Source: Alloascoidea africana
Lineage: Eukaryota > Ascomycota > Alloascoideomycetes > Alloascoideales > Alloascoideaceae
DNA: 64,000 nucleotides
Assembly (NCBI GenBank): GCA_030581615.1
Contig: JAKTTT010000059.1
Location: 62,001 to 126,000 of the forward strand
Direction: 5' to 3'
Shown here: piece by piece, positions 22,306 to 32,635 of the stretch
Layout: each line of letters begins with the position of its first letter
How positions within the stretch are numbered: the first letter of the stretch is position 1
Notes under the pieces: model-generated
Told to the model about the DNA's origin: nothing
Seen by the model: only the letters and a program-made list of their open reading frames with translations
Database searches by the model: none
Position numbers and translations under genes: made by a program

Positions 22306-23396
22306 TCACTTTTGATGAATCAATCTTCGTTTGCATGTAGAAGGAAGCCCCTTATTGTTTCTCGTACACTGGAGGCAATTTGTCAATTTTATCACTTGAT
22401 AATTCCTGGTTTCTCGATTTATTCCGTTCCCTGTGAGAGTTTTATATGACAAGTGGTTAGTAGCGGAAATCACTATTTTGATGGGTATTCCATAAGTTCT
22501 TTTGTTTCGGTTCGTCTGCCAATATTTTCGGTTTGTGTCTGTGAGTTCTTTGCAATAACTCAACTTGTATGGAATACTCAGTTTAGTACCTTTATATAGA
22601 AAGTTTCCACGAATTCTGAAAACAGTGTAGCTTCCTCTTGCTCCTGTAAGTGACGAGGTGAGATCGATCCAAACATCTAATCCGGTGTTTATATGTCTTT
22701 TTGAATCTGCTTGAAACCTTTCATAGACGACAAAGAGGTTGATTTACGATGAAATTATACATACAGGTGAGCTATCACATACAACAACGGTATCTGGGTA
22801 CGTTCTAGGTGTATAAACTCACTTTTTTTTGGTCATAAATATTCCTGGAGAAAATAATGACTATGGCCCAATGTATTTGGAATCTCAACCTTAAAGATAT
22901 AATACCCAGAGTTTTCAGGTTTATACAGCTTGGATCTCAATCCTAACCCTCAGAATTATTTGAAGATGAAATTCAAGACACATATACACAAGAGATGAGA
23001 CATGTTTGGACATGTATGTAATGACCGATCTGATCTCGTCCGCTTCCTCTTGGAAGTGGAAGCCACACTGTCTTCAGCATTTGAGGAAGCCTTCTATGTA
23101 AAGGTACTAAACTGTGTATTCCATACAAGTTGATGGATGAATTATTGCAGAGAACTCACACGGATTTAGGACACATGGGCAAAGTTATCAATGGCTTTTC
23201 CACTTTTCAGAGTTGTGCTCCCAGTCAAGAATCAAAACCCCAGGATCACAGATTGGTTACATTCGAAGTTCACACACATATTTCATTTCAATTGACTTTG
23301 TTCAAAGGATATAATGTAGTGTTAAATGGCAGTCTGTCCAAAAAAAAAAAAAACGATCAATTTATACCTGAAACAGACAGAACTCAAGGCAGATGA
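22306..23396. repeat. diverged palindromic repeat with coding-like arms (inverted pair 1)
   Basis: The clearest arms are 22541-22666 and 23026-23159, which are reverse complements at roughly three quarters identity with small indels. Weaker similarity seems to continue both inward and outward, so the whole stretch may be one old palindrome centred near 22.85 kb. The left arm, read on the minus strand, keeps an open frame from about 22700 to 22306 including FLYKGTKLSIPYKLSYCKEL. The right arm, read on the plus strand, keeps CIPYKLMDELLQRTH in a frame ending at 23396. The peptide family is not one I recognise. It looks like a gene fragment duplicated in inverted orientation and then decayed. 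Confidence 0.6.
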
Positions 23397-23649
23397 ACAG
23401 GAACTTGCGTGAGTTTTTTTTAACTATGCGATAGATTCCCCAGTGTTTTTTTAATTCTCTTTTTCTTGAATGCATTAAAAAAACCAAATATACAAATAAC
23501 ATAATTAATGTTTTGAAGAGAATGAAATTCGACGGTGAGAACCGTTAAATACTCAATGCATTTGCTTTTATTTTTTTCTCAGTTTACAAATAGTCTAATG
23601 TTGAAGTTGATCTTTGCAGTTTTGCATACATTTGTGTTTCCAAGATTCC

Positions 23650-24500
23650 TATTATTTATGGGTAGCTGGATGACTTGTAGCTTTCTGTTTCGCTACTTCC
23701 ATATTGTTTCCTGTTTCACTACTACCATATCATTCTGCACACAATGGATAGCGATAACAGTCCCATAGTTATCTCTATCAATTGTATGCCTGATCTTTCC
23801 GTATACATCCCGTTGAAAGTGGTTCTTTACAAAGGGACCATAATCAACCCCCTCAATAGAGCTTTCAAATCCAGAAATGCGAAAGTGTTGGAGGAATTGG
23901 ATTCTGTCCTTTCCTCTAACTACTCTATATACTCTAATCCGGAAGTCTCCTATGCAAAGGAGCACATTCCGGGTATAGAGTCAAGGGAGGTCATTCTATG
24001 TTCGTGTGGTTCAGCTTGTCCCTATAACTTCGTTCAAAAGTCACTGCAGAACCCATGATGGACCATCCAAACATCGAATGGTTAAAGGATATGGGGTCAG
24101 AAATGACTTTTGAATCACGTTGCAGAACCATAAGCTTAACTACAGGAACATAGAAAGATCTCCTTCGACTCTATACCAGGAATGTGCTCCTTTTAATAAC
24201 ACACTTCGGGATTAGAGTATATAAAGTAGTCAGAGGAAAGGGGAAAAACCAATTCCTCCAACACTTTCGAGTTTCTGGACTTGAAACTTTTACTCAGGGG
24301 GTTGATTGTGGTACCTTTGTAAAGAACCACTTTCAAGGGGATGTATACGGAAAGATCAGGCATACAATTGATAGAGATAACTATGGGACTGTTATCGATA
24401 TCCATTGTGCTGCGGAATGATATGGTAGTAGTGAAACAGGAAACAATATGGGAGTAGCGAAACAGAAAGCTACTAGTCATCCAGCCGCCCATAAATAATA
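23650..24500. repeat. 850-bp palindromic repeat with reading frames in both arms (inverted pair 2)
   Basis: The left arm 23650-24003 and right arm 24146-24500 are reverse complements over ~354 bp, including a 59-bp perfectly matching block (23753-23811). The 142-bp centre is also loosely symmetric. The outer ends both read TATTATTTATGGG. Both arms encode the same peptide reading inward (DNSPIVISINCMPDLSVYIP, then LKVVLYKGT, FKSRN, KVLEEL) and the opposite strand is also largely open. No transposase or known domain is visible and no target duplication is evident. It ends 4 bp from the left end of pogo copy B. Confidence 0.8.
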
Positions 24501-24504
24501 ACCT

Positions 24505-25623
24505 AGTTCACACACAACCGAACGTTCCAGCAACCATGCCCCTACTATTCAATAGACCATTCAATAGACCATTAAAACACAACCACAATAAAACTCTACT
24601 CGCTATTACTCTTATCTGAATCTCTAGACATTTCTACATCTTTTTACAAGTTCGCGAATTATGACCATCTTTCCCACAATTTCGACATCGCCGAACAGTC
24701 GCCGCAGCTCTCCTCGACCGACCACCAGATTGCCTTGTTTCATGAGCTACCTGGTTATCAACCTCCTTCTGAGCTATAAAGTCTTGACCTCCTCCTACAG
24801 AAAGGGCTTCATCTTGCTGTAATGCTTGTCTTTTTAACCCTTCAGCGCTTACTAAGTCTCTCATTAGCCTCGCGAAGTGAACTATTCCCAGCACGCAGGA
24901 GGGCCACCTGGTGCATAAAAGGCCTAGTTCCTTTACGAATCTTGTCAACAGCTTTATAAATTGATGTTGGAGAGCTGCTCTGGTGTCAATAAATTCGATC
25001 TTTGGTGCAGACAGATTGTGAAGCGGCTTGTGGAAGGGTCTGTGGTGTCGAAGAGACTCAAGTTGTAGAGATCCGTATCAGCAACACCATACTTGGCTCT
25101 CATATTCGCCACAAGCCGAAACCACACCTTTATCGGGGTCTGGATCTTTGCATTGAGCCCTCTGGTAGTCGTATGCACGATTAAAGCGTGTCTTGAGCTC
25201 TGGTTGTCGCTTGACGAAGTTTTTAGCCCAGTGCTTCCCGACGAGTCAGCCCTCACGCTCTGCGAGCAGGAGAGTGGCCATATCTTCAACACCAGAGAGA
25301 CGGGGAGAAAATTATCGGGCATCAAGGTCAAGGATGAACTTGACTAGAGTCTCCTCTTCTAGCAGACTTAATCTCATTGAATGGGCAGGAATATCAGTAC
25401 GGGCGTGTCGTCTGTTCATTCTGGCACTTAAGATTGTATGACTGACAGAGTAGATCCGAGCTGCTTTCCGGATGCTAAGTATTGGGTCTTGTTTGATAGC
25501 CTGGATTGCAAGGAAGAGATTAGCTTCTTTAGAATTTGAAGACATGTTGATTTGGTTGAGAAAAGAACATATGAATGGGAGGTTAGTTAGAACAGGAGAA
25601 AGTGGAACGTTCGTATGTGAACA
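24505..25623 (-). mobile_element. pogo/Fot1-type DNA transposon, internally deleted (copy B)
   Basis: The minus strand starts at the ATG at 25543-25545 with a Psq/HTH region (LFLAIQAIKQDPILSIRKAA then RIYSV). It continues across a stop with SPRLSGVEDMATLLLAERE, KHWAKNFVKRQPELKTRFNR, then DTDLYN, the position of the first catalytic Asp (NFDE in active relatives; here NLSLFD). The bulk of the DDE domain is absent. The frame then resumes with LHNLSAPKIEFIDTR, SPTSIYKAVDKIRKG and LLRAGNSSLREANERLSKR. The C-terminus is a CCHC zinc knuckle (CRNCGKDGHNSRTC) ending at 24634. Candidate terminal repeats: GTTCACACACAACCGAACGTTCC at the left end (24506-24528, given here as 23 bases because it is the end itself) is mirrored by 25604-25622 with a short gap. 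A clean TA duplication is not seen. Several stops and frameshifts make it inactive. Confidence 0.85.
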
Positions 25624-28170
25624 ACGTTACATGTATTTGAAAGAAGGGGAAACCTTTTGGTCATAGATATGGTGTAAATCCAAAAAGAGTAATTTTTCTT
25701 TATTTTCGTCTATGTTTTCTAAATGTCCATTGATATTCAATATTAAGACACAATCAGATATAGAATATAATCAATTATTCAATAATTTTAGAATCTACAG
25801 ACATTTAAATCTTTTGTAAATGTCCTCTTGGCTTTCCTCAAGTACCATATCGCTGAATATCCGATTTAATCCCTTTGGATGGACGGACTAACCGAGTTGT
25901 AACATTCTTTCAAATATCTGCTTATCCACGATTTTGTGAATCCCGAAGAATTTTTGATCTTTTTTTTTCTCGTAGACTTGTCTTTTTTGATTCTTTCTAA
26001 AAGTCCTCTTTTACCTTACAAGACTTGACTTGACTTGCAAAGCCGGGTTTTAAAAATTCCGAGTTCCTGGTCAATAGCACTATGAATTGGAATACTTTTC
26101 TGATATTGGATTATCTATTAATACAGGTGGTGGATAGCGATGAAAATTTAAGTAATATGTATTTGGGAGTCCCAAAGAAATCCATACCATGAATTGACCT
26201 TTAACCTTTGATATTTGTTTCTCTACTAGGTAAGCTTTTCATCAAATTGCTCAATGACCAGACATATGGTTATCGTTGTCTTAACGCATCATTCACAATC
26301 CTCGCTATGCTTTTTTCTATATTTAGGATTTTTTGTTGGTGGATTGTTAAGATAAGATCAGTTTCTAACCATAGCCACTGAGCAATCAGTTCATCTAGTT
26401 TTGGGGGATCTTGAGTTTAGTTCGGCCCGCTAACCGGTCTTGATTATATTCAAAATCATCACCTCAGAGAAATGTAGGGGAACCCCTTTACAGCGCTTAA
26501 CTTTGTGTATTGTTTTGATGGTTTTAATAGAAACAAGGTATAAAACTGGGTACAGTTATTTTTAGAGAAATGTTACGTGGATCGAGATGTTTGGAACTGT
26601 CCGTTTGTTTTACTTTCTAGATGACAGAATCAAGTTTGTTACGAGTTTTATCCGGAATAGTATAGTCTGTATCAAGCTTTCTTTATTAGAAATGAGAGAA
26701 AGGACTATTCTTATATAGACAGAACTATGTAGGTAACAATTAAGGTGGAACAGCAAGAGACTGGTTGGGCTTGTATACCAGACGTGAGAGACAGTCTTTG
26801 AGTGTGATGAGCTATCTCATTATAACACCGTTAAAGATATATATGCTGATTCAGAAACGACCAAAGTCTAAAATAGGCACCTATCTACACTTGTACAATA
26901 CAAGAAGCATGATAAGAGTTGGGAAAAATGGGCATTGATCGTTGATAGATAGAGGCGTAACTTGGGTTTTTCATGCGATAGATATTTTGAGATTTGAATA
27001 AATTGAAGACTTGATAGAATCCAATAATCAAGGAATGGGGATGCCACAAGGTCTATGCTCTATGTACTATTTTTAGTACATGTGTGTATCTATAGATCTT
27101 GATCTTGATCTCAACTAAATCTACTAATAAAATGTCTGATTAATATGAATTATTGGAATGTGTAAACTTTTGTTAGAGTTTTCCAACTTGTGTTTAATCC
27201 GTGGCTGGTGACCATTCTGGGTGGGATCACCAAACCCAAACCCAATCCAATCTATTGACATGCATGTTCTCTGTGAACCTTTTTCTCTTGTCGGTAAGTG
27301 TTTTCTACCACAACCTGAGATGAGATGAGCTTCTATTTTAATTTCGACATCATGATTACAATCACGATCACAACCTATACTTGAAAAACTGCGTGCATTT
27401 TTTCAATTTTTCTGCTGGGGTTGTAGTTTGTAACGTTACATGGGTATCTCTTGACATGTCATATTTTATGGGCTCGCTCGCCATGTTTTTCGAGTCGCGT
27501 GCAAACTCATCGAGATGCAACTCTATTTGCGGGTATCCTTCGTAGAGATTGTTCTGTTTGTGTCGCACAGCTGGTTTATACCTGTTGGCAATCAGATGTT
27601 CCATCCAGGATCAACCAGTCAAGTCAATCAAGAGACCAGCGCTTGTACACAAACCCAAGAAAAGAACACCTGAACGAGCTCAGACCCTGTTTCAACTGAA
27701 CAGTGGACAAATTTTAGCACGCGGTGATTAAAATTACAAACGAATAGAAAAAGGCCGATCGTCCTCGAGAAAGCCCATTTCTTATCTTATCCCCAGGTGT
27801 TCATTCATTTACCGCCTATACTAAATTTTTGTTAGCCTGGGCTATTAATAATGTGTGCGCACATTTTGTGCGCAAGCGCCGGGGCTTTTTTCGCTTTCCC
27901 GCCTACTTTGCACCAAAACCTCCCAGATCTGTTCAGCCCGAATGGCGTGAGCCAAAAGCGAAAAAGCGAAAAAGCGACAAAGCGACAAAGCGAAAAAGCG
28001 AAAAAGCGAAAAAGCGAAAGTGTGTGTGAAAGTGCGAAAGTGCGTGTGTCTCCCTTTCCAGCTCTTTTTTAGTCCTTCTAGTCAGCTTTCTTTCCCTCGT
28101 CTTCATCCTTTCTCTTTCTCTTTCTCTTTCTGTTTCTGTTTCTGTTTCTGTTACCTCAACTCTCGTTAAC
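25624..28170. other. intergenic stretch upstream of GAL10
   Basis: Mostly AT-rich with no supported gene. A 78-codon minus-strand frame (27368-27604) is unrecognised. The last 220 bp before GAL10 hold an 8-bp tandem repeat (27957-28020) and a long pyrimidine tract (28076-28150), likely part of the GAL10 promoter and leader. I found no CGG-N11-CCG Gal4 site in the last 500 bp. Confidence 0.5.
27957..28020. repeat. 8-bp tandem repeat AAAAAGCG upstream of GAL10
   Basis: About eight copies of AAAAAGCG, two of them ACAAAGCG, end ~150 bp before the GAL10 ATG. They are followed by a CTTT-rich pyrimidine tract, a nucleosome-poor promoter pattern common in yeasts. Confidence 0.75.
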
Positions 28171-30285
28171 ATGGCTTCTTCACCCAAAAATTACATCCTC
28201 GTCACTGGAGGAGCAGGCTACATTGGCTCCCACACAGTGGTCCAGCTTTGTGAAAACGGCTACAATCCTATAATTGTCGACAACTTTTGCAACTCTTCAC
28301 CAGAGGCCATCAAGCGAATTGAACGAATAACCGGGAAACCCATTCCGTATCACAAGGTCGACATTAGAGACACTGACGAGTTGACTCGTGTTTTTGAGAG
28401 TTATCCACCTGGTTCCATCTCCGCAGTTATCCATTTTGCAGGACTAAAGGCCGTTGGAGAATCGTCCGAAATCCCCTTGGAATACTACGATAACAACGTC
28501 AATGGTACAGTCCAATTGCTAAAAGTCATGAAGGCCCAAAACGTGCTCCAAATAGTCTTTAGCAGCTCTGCCACTGTTTACGGGGACGCCACGAGGTTCG
28601 AAAACATGATTCCAATCCCCGAGATCTGCCCCACTGGACCCACAAACCCATACGGCAGGACCAAACTGGTGATTGAAGAGATTATTCGAGACCATTTCCA
28701 GTCTTGCAAGACCCAGAATGTCGATTTCAAAGCGGCGATTCTAAGGTACTTTAACCCGATTGGCGCGCACCCGAGTGGCATTATGGGCGAGGACCCCTTG
28801 GGCATCCCCAACAACCTGCTGCCATATCTCGCCCAGGTGGCTATAGGCCGTCGAGAACGGCTCAATGTGTTTGGAAACGACTACGATTCCGTCGATGGAA
28901 CGCCAATCCGCGATTACATCCACGTTGTGGACCTGGCGGACGGCCACATTGCTGCGCTCAACAAGCTTGCAAACACTTCGACGTCGCTCTACAGAGAATG
29001 GAACCTGGGCACGGGCAAGGGCAGCACCGTTTTCCAAGTGGTGGCTGCTTTCAACAAGGCTGTTGGACGTGAGCTGCCTTACAAGGTTGTCGGCCGCCGG
29101 GCTGGCGACGTCCTGGACCTGACAGCGAACCCTGAACGGGCGAACAAAGAACTTGAATGGAAGGCAAAGTTAAACATTGACCTTGCCTGCCGGGATCTGT
29201 GGAAATGGACCTGCGGGAACCCGTACGGGTACCAACTCCCCCCCAATATGAGTGCCGATGATTCATGGAACGCGGATAAAGAATCAACGGCAACATATTG
29301 GCAGCTGGTTTCGGACAATGGCCTGGCAAAAGTCCGTCTGAGCACGCTTGGTGCTGGAATCGCGGGTCTATATCTGCTCGATAAAGACGGCAAATTTGCC
29401 AAAATGGATCTGAACTACGAGGAGCCAAGGCACTATTACCGCTCGGACTATCCACTGTTTGGAGCCACGATTGGACCCTATACGAACCGAATCAGAGACG
29501 GCAAGTTCAAGATTGACGACCGCGAGTACAGCGTGCCTGTGAACGAAACCGAGTTTAATAACAACTTGCACGGCGGCGGCATCCACAGTTTCCAAAAGCA
29601 TTATTGGAAGGGGCCCTATCCTGTGTTCAAGGACGGCTTAATCAAGCACAGGTTTACCATCCCTGAATACAGAGATGAGGACTTCCCAGGAGCTCTCAGC
29701 GTCAATGTCTACTATTGGTTTACGGATCTTGGCCGCGGTGCTGCTCTCAACATTGAGCATGAGGCCACAACTTTGAACGAGGAGCCTGCTGCAATCTCAA
29801 TGACAAACCACTCCTATTTTAATCTTGGTGAAAAAAATCTTCGCAATGTAAAGATCTCCTTAAACAGTCCTTACTACTACACAGTCGATTCTAGAAAGCT
29901 GCCCACGGGCGCCAAACGCAACCCTCTCAACTCCGAGTTCACGATCCTGGATAAAGAGGGCAATTACGACCACTGCTTTGCGATCCCTGATAACAAGTCT
30001 CTTTTGGATACAAGGACAAAGAATAATCTGGCTCTTTTTGCCACTGCCGAATCCCCTTCAGTTATTTTGCGTGCATACACCACAGAACCCAGTTTCCAAT
30101 TGTATTCGGGAGAGTTTATCCATACTGTTGATTACGGCGAGTTTTCGGGCTTTGCTTTGGAAGCCGGTAAGGTTCTTGAAGCAATTAACAACGTTTATGG
30201 TGATGAGAGCGTCAAGAAGAGTGTTGTTCTGCGTGCCTCTGAGCATTATGGAAGCCTGACACAGTACGCTTTGGAGCTCAAGTAG
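28171..30285 (+). CDS. bifunctional UDP-galactose 4-epimerase / aldose 1-epimerase
   Basis: 704 residues, like yeast Gal10 (699). Residues ~8-345 are the NAD-dependent UDP-glucose/galactose 4-epimerase: TGGAGYIGSHT nucleotide fold, SSSATVYG with the catalytic Ser, and Y161-x3-K165 in NPYGRTK. WNLGTGKGSTVF and GRRAGDVLDLTANP follow. Residues ~365-700 are galactose mutarotase: GATIGPYTNRIRDGKF, NNLHGGGIHSF, NHSYFNLG with His547, and GFALEAG with Glu664 as general base. It interconverts UDP-Gal and UDP-Glc and anomerises galactose in the Leloir pathway, in the cytosol. The fused form is typical of Saccharomycotina. GAL1 and GAL7 are not adjacent in this window. CTG codons fall at conserved leucines, supporting the standard code. 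Confidence 0.97.
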   Translation: MASSPKNYILVTGGAGYIGSHTVVQLCENGYNPIIVDNFCNSSPEAIKRIERITGKPIPYHKVDIRDTDELTRVFESYPPGSISAVIHFAGLKAVGESSEIPLEYYDNNVNGTVQLLKVMKAQNVLQIVFSSSATVYGDATRFENMIPIPEICPTGPTNPYGRTKLVIEEIIRDHFQSCKTQNVDFKAAILRYFNPIGAHPSGIMGEDPLGIPNNLLPYLAQVAIGRRERLNVFGNDYDSVDGTPIRDYIHVVDLADGHIAALNKLANTSTSLYREWNLGTGKGSTVFQVVAAFNKAVGRELPYKVVGRRAGDVLDLTANPERANKELEWKAKLNIDLACRDLWKWTCGNPYGYQLPPNMSADDSWNADKESTATYWQLVSDNGLAKVRLSTLGAGIAGLYLLDKDGKFAKMDLNYEEPRHYYRSDYPLFGATIGPYTNRIRDGKFKIDDREYSVPVNETEFNNNLHGGGIHSFQKHYWKGPYPVFKDGLIKHRFTIPEYRDEDFPGALSVNVYYWFTDLGRGAALNIEHEATTLNEEPAAISMTNHSYFNLGEKNLRNVKISLNSPYYYTVDSRKLPTGAKRNPLNSEFTILDKEGNYDHCFAIPDNKSLLDTRTKNNLALFATAESPSVILRAYTTEPSFQLYSGEFIHTVDYGEFSGFALEAGKVLEAINNVYGDESVKKSVVLRASEHYGSLTQYALELK

Positions 30286-31924
30286 TCGCCGAAATTTGGT
30301 TTGTCTGGTTTGTAGTATTTTTTTTTTTTTATTTAGATTTTGTATGTGTGAGTGTATGCATTCGTAGATTTGAAGATAGTTTGATTTTGTGTTTAACAAG
30401 CAGCGCATTTAATCAGCGCAGATTTGAAACCATCATTTTGATCGACAAATCCTTGTCTTCTTTTTTTTTTTTTTTCGCCGGTGCCGGCACGCAACTTTCT
30501 CTTAAAGTGGATATTCTTGCAAGCACATTCCTCCAAAGTTGGAGATGGAGACACACACCAAGTTATAAGTAGACATCTGGGTACTGATCGAGAAACCGCG
30601 AGTCAAGAGTGTGTGAACCAGCTTGCTTTTAAATCCACCTTAACCAAGGCGTCTAAAAGCCTTGTTCATGCCTCTTAAGCCATTCCACGTTCTATAGCAT
30701 ATAAAATAACAATGAGCCGCTGTTCTACATGTAGCCTAAGCTTACTGGAGAGACTAACAAGGCTGGCTCAAACTTTTTATGAAGGGGCTTGGGTGAAACA
30801 ATTTATTATTACTCTGCTACAAGATCAAGGACAATGTATTGCTACACTGATATAAGCGATTTTTCAATTCTCGATGGTGAAAGAAAGTAGAAGAATAGTT
30901 ACATTGACATTTGAAGTTTGACCAGTGCCAAAGACGAGACAAATCTTGTATTGTCGAACCTTAAAACCCACCGTACTGGGAGAGAAACATTTTTGCTGTC
31001 ACCTGGTAGTTAGCAAGCGAAAAGGAATTGGCTGGGCTAGTGCGAACAGACCACTGTTCATAATATCCACGTCTAGCCTAATTTTTTTTTTTTTGGATTC
31101 TTTCCTCTTTATCATGGGCAATTCTTACGTGATCTACATTCGCAATGGCGCTTTTGCCCTTCTTCGGGACCAATGCCCGGCGCGATTTCTACATGCTACT
31201 TCACTATTACCAACAATGTTTCAAAAACTGGTCCTAGGTCGCATCTGGGCAGTTCTGGGCTCAAAATGGGTGCAACATGGACAATTCGGTGAGTCGCCCG
31301 TACGGTGAATCGCCCGTTCGGTGGGAAACCCTGAAAAATCCACTATTAGGCGTTTTAGGTCCTGCAGTAGATTTTTTTTTTTTTGAACGGAAGCATTCCC
31401 ACTCCAATCCAAAAATACAAATAGAATGACTGCATCATAAAGAATCTTGATGACAGTAGTACTGTGTACATGTATTGCAAACAATAAAAGTGAGACATCG
31501 CACTAGCTGTAAACAGTAGAACCTGGTTAAATTACCAAAGAACAAAGATGGAATTGACATCGCAAGGCTCAGCCAGGAACACTCTTTCTCCCTGCCTCTA
31601 CCACATTCTCTACACTGTGAAGAAATAGCCGGGAGCTCAAATGCTTTGGAAACGAGAGAAAGCGAAAATCTGCTTTCTTCCAATTTTCCAAATTTTTTTG
31701 TGCCTGGGCGTGGGCGTTGCCCCGGCAACCCCGGCCCCTTCTGCGCCTCAGAAGATTGAGACCCCAAACCTATAAATATCTTCAAGTCCCACTTTTGCCA
31801 TTCTTCTTCTTCTTCTTCCTGTTCCATCTTCTTCCTGTTCACGGCCTGTATCACTCTCTATCCGTGCCCTATAATCGACACTAATCCGTCCATTCGCTAC
31901 CAGTAATTTCTCCCCACTATAAAA
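30286..31924. other. intergenic, no gene seen
   Basis: About 1.6 kb between GAL10 and the Ser/Ala wall-protein gene. Contains several poly-T runs (30318, 30461, 31083, 31372) and a two-copy 16-bp direct repeat at 31288-31319 (GGTGAGTCGCCCGTAC then GGTGAATCGCCCGTTC). A TCTTC-rich run (31802-31820) precedes the wall-protein gene. No coding region is supported. Confidence 0.5.
31771..31778 (+). promoter_or_regulatory. TATA box of the Ser/Ala wall-protein gene
   Basis: TATAAATA, about 150 bp upstream of the ATG at 31925. Confidence 0.5.
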
Positions 31925-32635
31925 ATGAAGTTCTCCACAGTTTCTTACGTCTTTGCCGCTCCTGCCATCGTCTTGGCTGCCGATGCCTCCACTGAAGAGG
32001 CTGCTGCCACGACCACCGCCGCTGCTGCTCCCACTCCTGTTGACCAAGCTGCTGCTCTTGCCAGTGCCGAGGCTGCTCTCTCTGCTGCCCAGATCTCTCT
32101 TCTAGGAGCCCAGGGTGCTTATGCCGCCTCCAACAGTGCTTCTTTCGCAACCTACTTGGCTGCCGGTGGTGTTACCTTGTCTGGAGAAGAGGCTTCCAGG
32201 GCCCTGGCCTCTGGATCCGCCGCCTTGGAGTCTGCTGCCTCTTTGGTCAGATCAATTGGCTCGGCCAATGCCGAGACCGCCACTGGTGATGATGCATCTG
32301 AAACCGAGGCTTCTGAAAAAACCTCTGCCACCGAGACCGGAAAGTCCACTACTGCCAAGGCCACCGAGTCTGCCGCCGAGTCTTCGTCTTCTGACTCCGA
32401 GGAAAGTGCCTCCAAGAAGGAGAGTGCCTCTGAGAAGGAGAGCTCTTCCAAGACCACCCAGAAGGCCTCGGGCTCCGCGAGCGCCACCGGCGACTCCAGC
32501 GAAAGCGAGAGTGCCAGCGGCAGCGCCAGTGCCTCGGGAAGCGACTCGGGCGCCGCCGTCCAGATCGTGGGCGGCTCTGCTTTCTACGCCCCTGCAGCTG
32601 CGGTCGCCGCTGCTCTGCTGATGGGCTTCTGCTAA
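31925..32635 (+). CDS. Ser/Ala-rich GPI-anchored cell-wall protein
   Basis: 236 residues. Residues 1-19 form a signal peptide (MKFSTVSYVFAAPAIVLAA). Residues ~35-115 form an Ala-rich, probably helical segment (e.g. ALASAEAALSAAQISLLGAQ, then YLAAGGVTLSGEEASRALA). Residues ~120-215 are Ser/Glu/Lys/Thr repeats (SEEES, KKESASEKESSSK, SGSASASGS). The C-terminus after GGSAFYAPAAAVAAALLMGFC is a GPI-attachment signal. Codon usage is strongly biased to GCC/GCT/TCC/AAG, as in very highly expressed yeast genes, so this is likely an abundant wall component. No enzymatic domain is visible. Confidence 0.85.
   Translation: MKFSTVSYVFAAPAIVLAADASTEEAAATTTAAAAPTPVDQAAALASAEAALSAAQISLLGAQGAYAASNSASFATYLAAGGVTLSGEEASRALASGSAALESAASLVRSIGSANAETATGDDASETEASEKTSATETGKSTTAKATESAAESSSSDSEESASKKESASEKESSSKTTQKASGSASATGDSSESESASGSASASGSDSGAAVQIVGGSAFYAPAAAVAAALLMGFC

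Noticed and set aside
22306-24500. Inverted repeats as a possible IR-type centromere (as in Komagataella)
   Set aside because: The arms are short, diverged and coding-like, and there are two separate pairs without one unique core. Nothing positively indicates a centromere; only CENP-A ChIP could show it.
31288-31319. 16-bp direct repeat as a possible transposon footprint or operator
   Set aside because: Only two copies with mismatches and no flanking element or promoter context.
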